From Progne subis subis (taxonomy: Eukaryota; Chordata; Aves; Passeriformes; Hirundinidae): a stretch of 64,000 nt of DNA. The stretch is from assembly GCA_022316685.1 (NCBI GenBank), contig JAKJHU010000076.1, forward strand, positions 3,172,001-3,236,000, read 5' to 3'. Positions 61,120-64,000 of the stretch are shown in pieces. The notes beneath the pieces are model-generated. The model saw only the letters and a list, made by a program, of their open reading frames with translations, was not told the DNA's origin and made no database searches. A program made the position numbers and the translations under genes. Position 1 is the first letter of the stretch. Every line of letters begins with the position of its first letter.

Positions 61120-63485
61120 ACACATTTTCTGCCTATTATACATATATATTGGTTTTCAGGGAGAAAAGCGGGTTTTTTTGCTTTTAGCACATTTAGGAGT
61201 TTAAATAAAAACAAATATCTCTGTATTGACTGTAGTTATTATGCTTGGTTTCATACAGAGTAAGTGGTTCAAACAAAAATAGATTGGTTGGAGTGAATGT
61301 GCATCAGTTCCAATAATAACACAGGCAGCTTCAAGAAGCATGTAAGTTTCATTTAATGTGCTCTGGGCTTTCAAAGAAGAGGCAAGAAACGTTGGGTTAG
61401 AACAGCTTTTAGTCTACATTTTCTGTCTAAAGGTTTCTGCATTTACCAAATTTCTGAAATAGAATGAAAGTCCATAAACAAGTGGAGAGAGGCTTTTTTT
61501 AGGAGACCAGAGTGGTGTTACAGAGGGAGGAAGTGATATACAACAAAACACGATCCTGAGGTAGAATTTCCCTCTTTACAGTTATTCCTCTGTGTGTGGG
61601 ATTATCTACCCACAGAAAGACTGGGCTTCAAACTGGAGCAAACAAAAGCTTGGTATAACAAAGGGTTGCGGGTTCTGAGAAAACTGCACTCGCTGAGGGC
61701 CGGTTTTAAAAGGGAGTATTAAGAACAAATATGAACTGGGTGCTTAACAATTTTCTTGGGTTTAGGCCATATCCCTCAAGAAATGCTACAGAAAACTAAG
61801 AAAAAGGTGCCTTGGGGCAGGGTGCAGAGTGGCTTTCTGCCCCTGGTGTTATGAATCCAGCAGCTATTACAGTCATTATAGCTCCAGGTTAGCTAAACAC
61901 AGAAGGAAAAGACATCTCTTTAAGATATCAGATGTTCTCTGGAAAACATCAGGGAAACAATCTAAGAGGCAGTGATTCATTTCCAGGAATGGCTGTTGAT
62001 GGTGAAGGGATCAGTTAAATCCAGCACCTCTGCTTCCCAAGATTATAAGACAGAGCAAAGCTGGGACTATAATTCAAGAGTGAATATTGAAAAGTGACTT
62101 GTTCAGGTCCATGTGAACTCATAAGAGACCTAAAGCAGTGGATTTACAACCCTGTCTCCAGTGATGAGGGATGTATGTGATGATCTTTACCCTAGGTAGT
62201 GTAAGACACTTATCTGCGGGCAAGGAGCCATTTGGGAGGCGCCAAAGAATAAGGCCAACACTTCATAGTCTTGGAGTCCATATGTTTTACCTATTTCCCT
62301 CTTCACTCATCAGATTTCTTCTATGTTCTTCAGAAAGGTGGACACTGCCTGTGCATTGGAACCTCCTGTTTCAAGTACCCACCCACACCTGATGGCAATG
62401 AAAGGCTATTTCTCATGGGTTGAGAAACATGCTAGAGGAGAATGTGCCTTTAGGATGGGCTTTTGAGGTAAAGGATGGGATCCCATCTCCCACAAAAGCT
62501 CCTGGAAGTTCCCAGTTCTGAGGCCATCTGTTTCCCATGGGACCATCTGTTCCCAGTGAGCAACACCCCAGGAGAGTGTGTTTATCAAGACTAGCAGGTT
62601 GAAGTTTGGCAGGATCTGCAAGTAAGCAATAGGAGGCCTTTAAACGCAGACTTTCTATTTGCAGTAGGTGAAGCCTGCATGTGTGTGTTTTCTCCAACCA
62701 CCCATATACCACAGGGGAAAGCATTCAAAAACAGGATCCAAAAATAGAAGAAATTGTGTGACTCACAGCACTGCCACCCTGAGTTGTGTGCTCAGCACAA
62801 ATCCCAGGCAAAGCAGCTGTAGGTGCTACTCAGAGCTGCAGGTGACCCCAGAGGAAAACCAACACTGTATACATCTAACAATGCATGACGTGCTAAAGAC
62901 ACCTCACCCAGCAGTGCTCTTCCCTTCAAATGGGCGCTGTTCCAAAAACCACAGAGGGATTGCTTCTGCTGACTATGTGGGTCTTTGGTGAGAAACAGCT
63001 GAGAGGACCATCTTCCTCTGGTGTGCACAGCACAGGCCTGGCTGCCTACACAGATTACAGCATGACACATAAATAAAGAAGTACTAACACCACTGTCCTT
63101 GGCCACATTTCTATTTCCCTAGGATTTTCAGCTAAGAGAGTTATGCCTTACTTCTGCTCTTAAATGTATTGTGTTCAATATCATCATGGTCCTTCCACAA
63201 GATGTGCATATTTCAGAGGTCACCGAATTGGGTTTTTGTCTATAGAGAAAAATGGTCCATAAGAGTTACCAGAATTTGCCTGGGTAATATCCAGTTTCTT
63301 GTCAGATAAACAGCAACCAGCTGAACATTTTCTCAAGAAAAAAAATTGTAATTATTATTTCTAATAAAAGTATTTTTGGCAAGTTTCTTTATATTTTTAT
63401 TGTAAGACTGTCCGATATTGCAAGATATTTTGGCCTCTTCTGTAAGAACTATAAAGGATAAAAATGGGTTGTTTTAAAGTAAGAA

Positions 63486-63486
<1 letters not shown>
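61120..63486. other. Unique DNA right of the third CpG island
   Basis: About 2.4 kb with no recognised repeat or exon. Confidence 0.4.

Positions 63487-63523
<37 letters not shown>
63487..63523. repeat. Pure poly-A tract, 37 bases
   Basis: Thirty-seven uninterrupted A followed by GGGGAGGGAGGG. The upstream 100 bases are A+T-rich with no AATAAA close to the tract, so a processed-transcript tail is not supported. Confidence 0.97.
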
Positions 63524-63526
<3 letters not shown>

Positions 63527-64000
63527 GAGGGAGGGAATTTTCTTTGCCAAACCCCATCTTGAAGACAAGTATTAGTCAGAAAAGATAAGTAAAAATTCCA
63601 TCAAGACAAAAAAACTCATTTCATGATGAGCTCCAGCCATTCCCTTTTGCACCATGTTGGCATGTTGGCCAGGTGACCTGTGTGATGCAAATAGCAAACA
63701 GGTTTTCTGTGTGTACTCATGTCTCTCTCTAGTGGAAAGCCCTCATCACTACACAAATACAGATAAGAGGCATGGACTCATTAGTTCAACAAGAGGAGAC
63801 CTGCACCCCACAATACCCCTGCATCTTGGGGGCTGATGCTGCCCCATCGTTGGGGCAGAGCTTTCCTGCCTTGCACAGGAACCCATTCCTTTTGCCCTTT
63901 GCCCTCAGGCAGGGCTAAGCCATGGCTTAATTTAACCACAGTATCTTGGAGAGGGGGAGACATTAGTGTCATACCCAGAGATAAATCAGTACCAAAAAAG
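63524..64000. other. Unique DNA at window edge
   Basis: A G-rich start (GGGGAGGGAGGG) followed by unremarkable sequence. Nothing recognised. Confidence 0.35.

Noticed and set aside
60493..61143. Overlapping ~200-codon frames on both strands of the third CpG island
   Set aside because: Same compositional cause. Several overlapping frames are open at once and none has a recognisable domain.
63380..63523. Processed pseudogene ending in poly-A(37)
   Set aside because: No AATAAA close before the tract, no recognisable coding sequence upstream and no flanking duplication.

Overview
This is nuclear DNA from a bird. The main evidence is the repeat content: several CR1-type LINE copies, 5'-truncated and tailless with short ATTCTA-like 3' ends, and long endogenous-retrovirus LTRs of kinds I associate with avian genomes. 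Non-repetitive sequence is A+T-rich and CpG-poor, broken by three discrete CpG-rich islands. I see no bacterial operons, CRISPR array, rRNA or credible tRNA gene, and no protein-coding exon that I can name. Most open frames are chance frames, or antisense frames through repeats and CpG islands.

Layout. Bases 1-31.7 kb are repeat-bearing. They hold a minus-strand CR1 with decayed reverse transcriptase (582-2150) and a collapsed, inactive provirus in minus orientation (3618-5226) with one LTR, a primer-binding-site-like motif, pol remnants and a stub of the other LTR. After about 12 kb of unique DNA comes an inverted pair of related ~1 kb LTRs (17501-18517 plus; 23726-24840 minus), then CR1 copies on the plus strand (18790-19923, 25550-25982, 26216-26912, 31256-31702).

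From 31.7 to 47.6 kb I find no CR1 or LTR. This interval contains the strongest CpG island (35760-36670). On the minus strand the island has an ATG-free G+C-rich stretch ending in a good 5' splice donor, so it may be the promoter and untranslated first exon of a gene running leftward. From 47.6 to 64 kb there are two further CpG islands (47895-48215, with a 3 x 42 bp minisatellite; 60610-61110), a solo LTR (48702-49294), a probable second solo LTR (57844-58640), two MIR-like relics and several low-complexity tracts.

The most unexpected structure is a 159-bp inverted repeat, identical at every base in my alignment. Its arms are 49744-49902 and 51329-51487, separated by 1,426 bp that show no transposase. 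A second curiosity is a 58-nt near-perfect hairpin at 15779-15836. I found no convincing new multi-gene system. The window looks like intergenic or intronic DNA around one or more CpG-island promoters. All repeat boundaries are read by eye and may be off by tens of bases.
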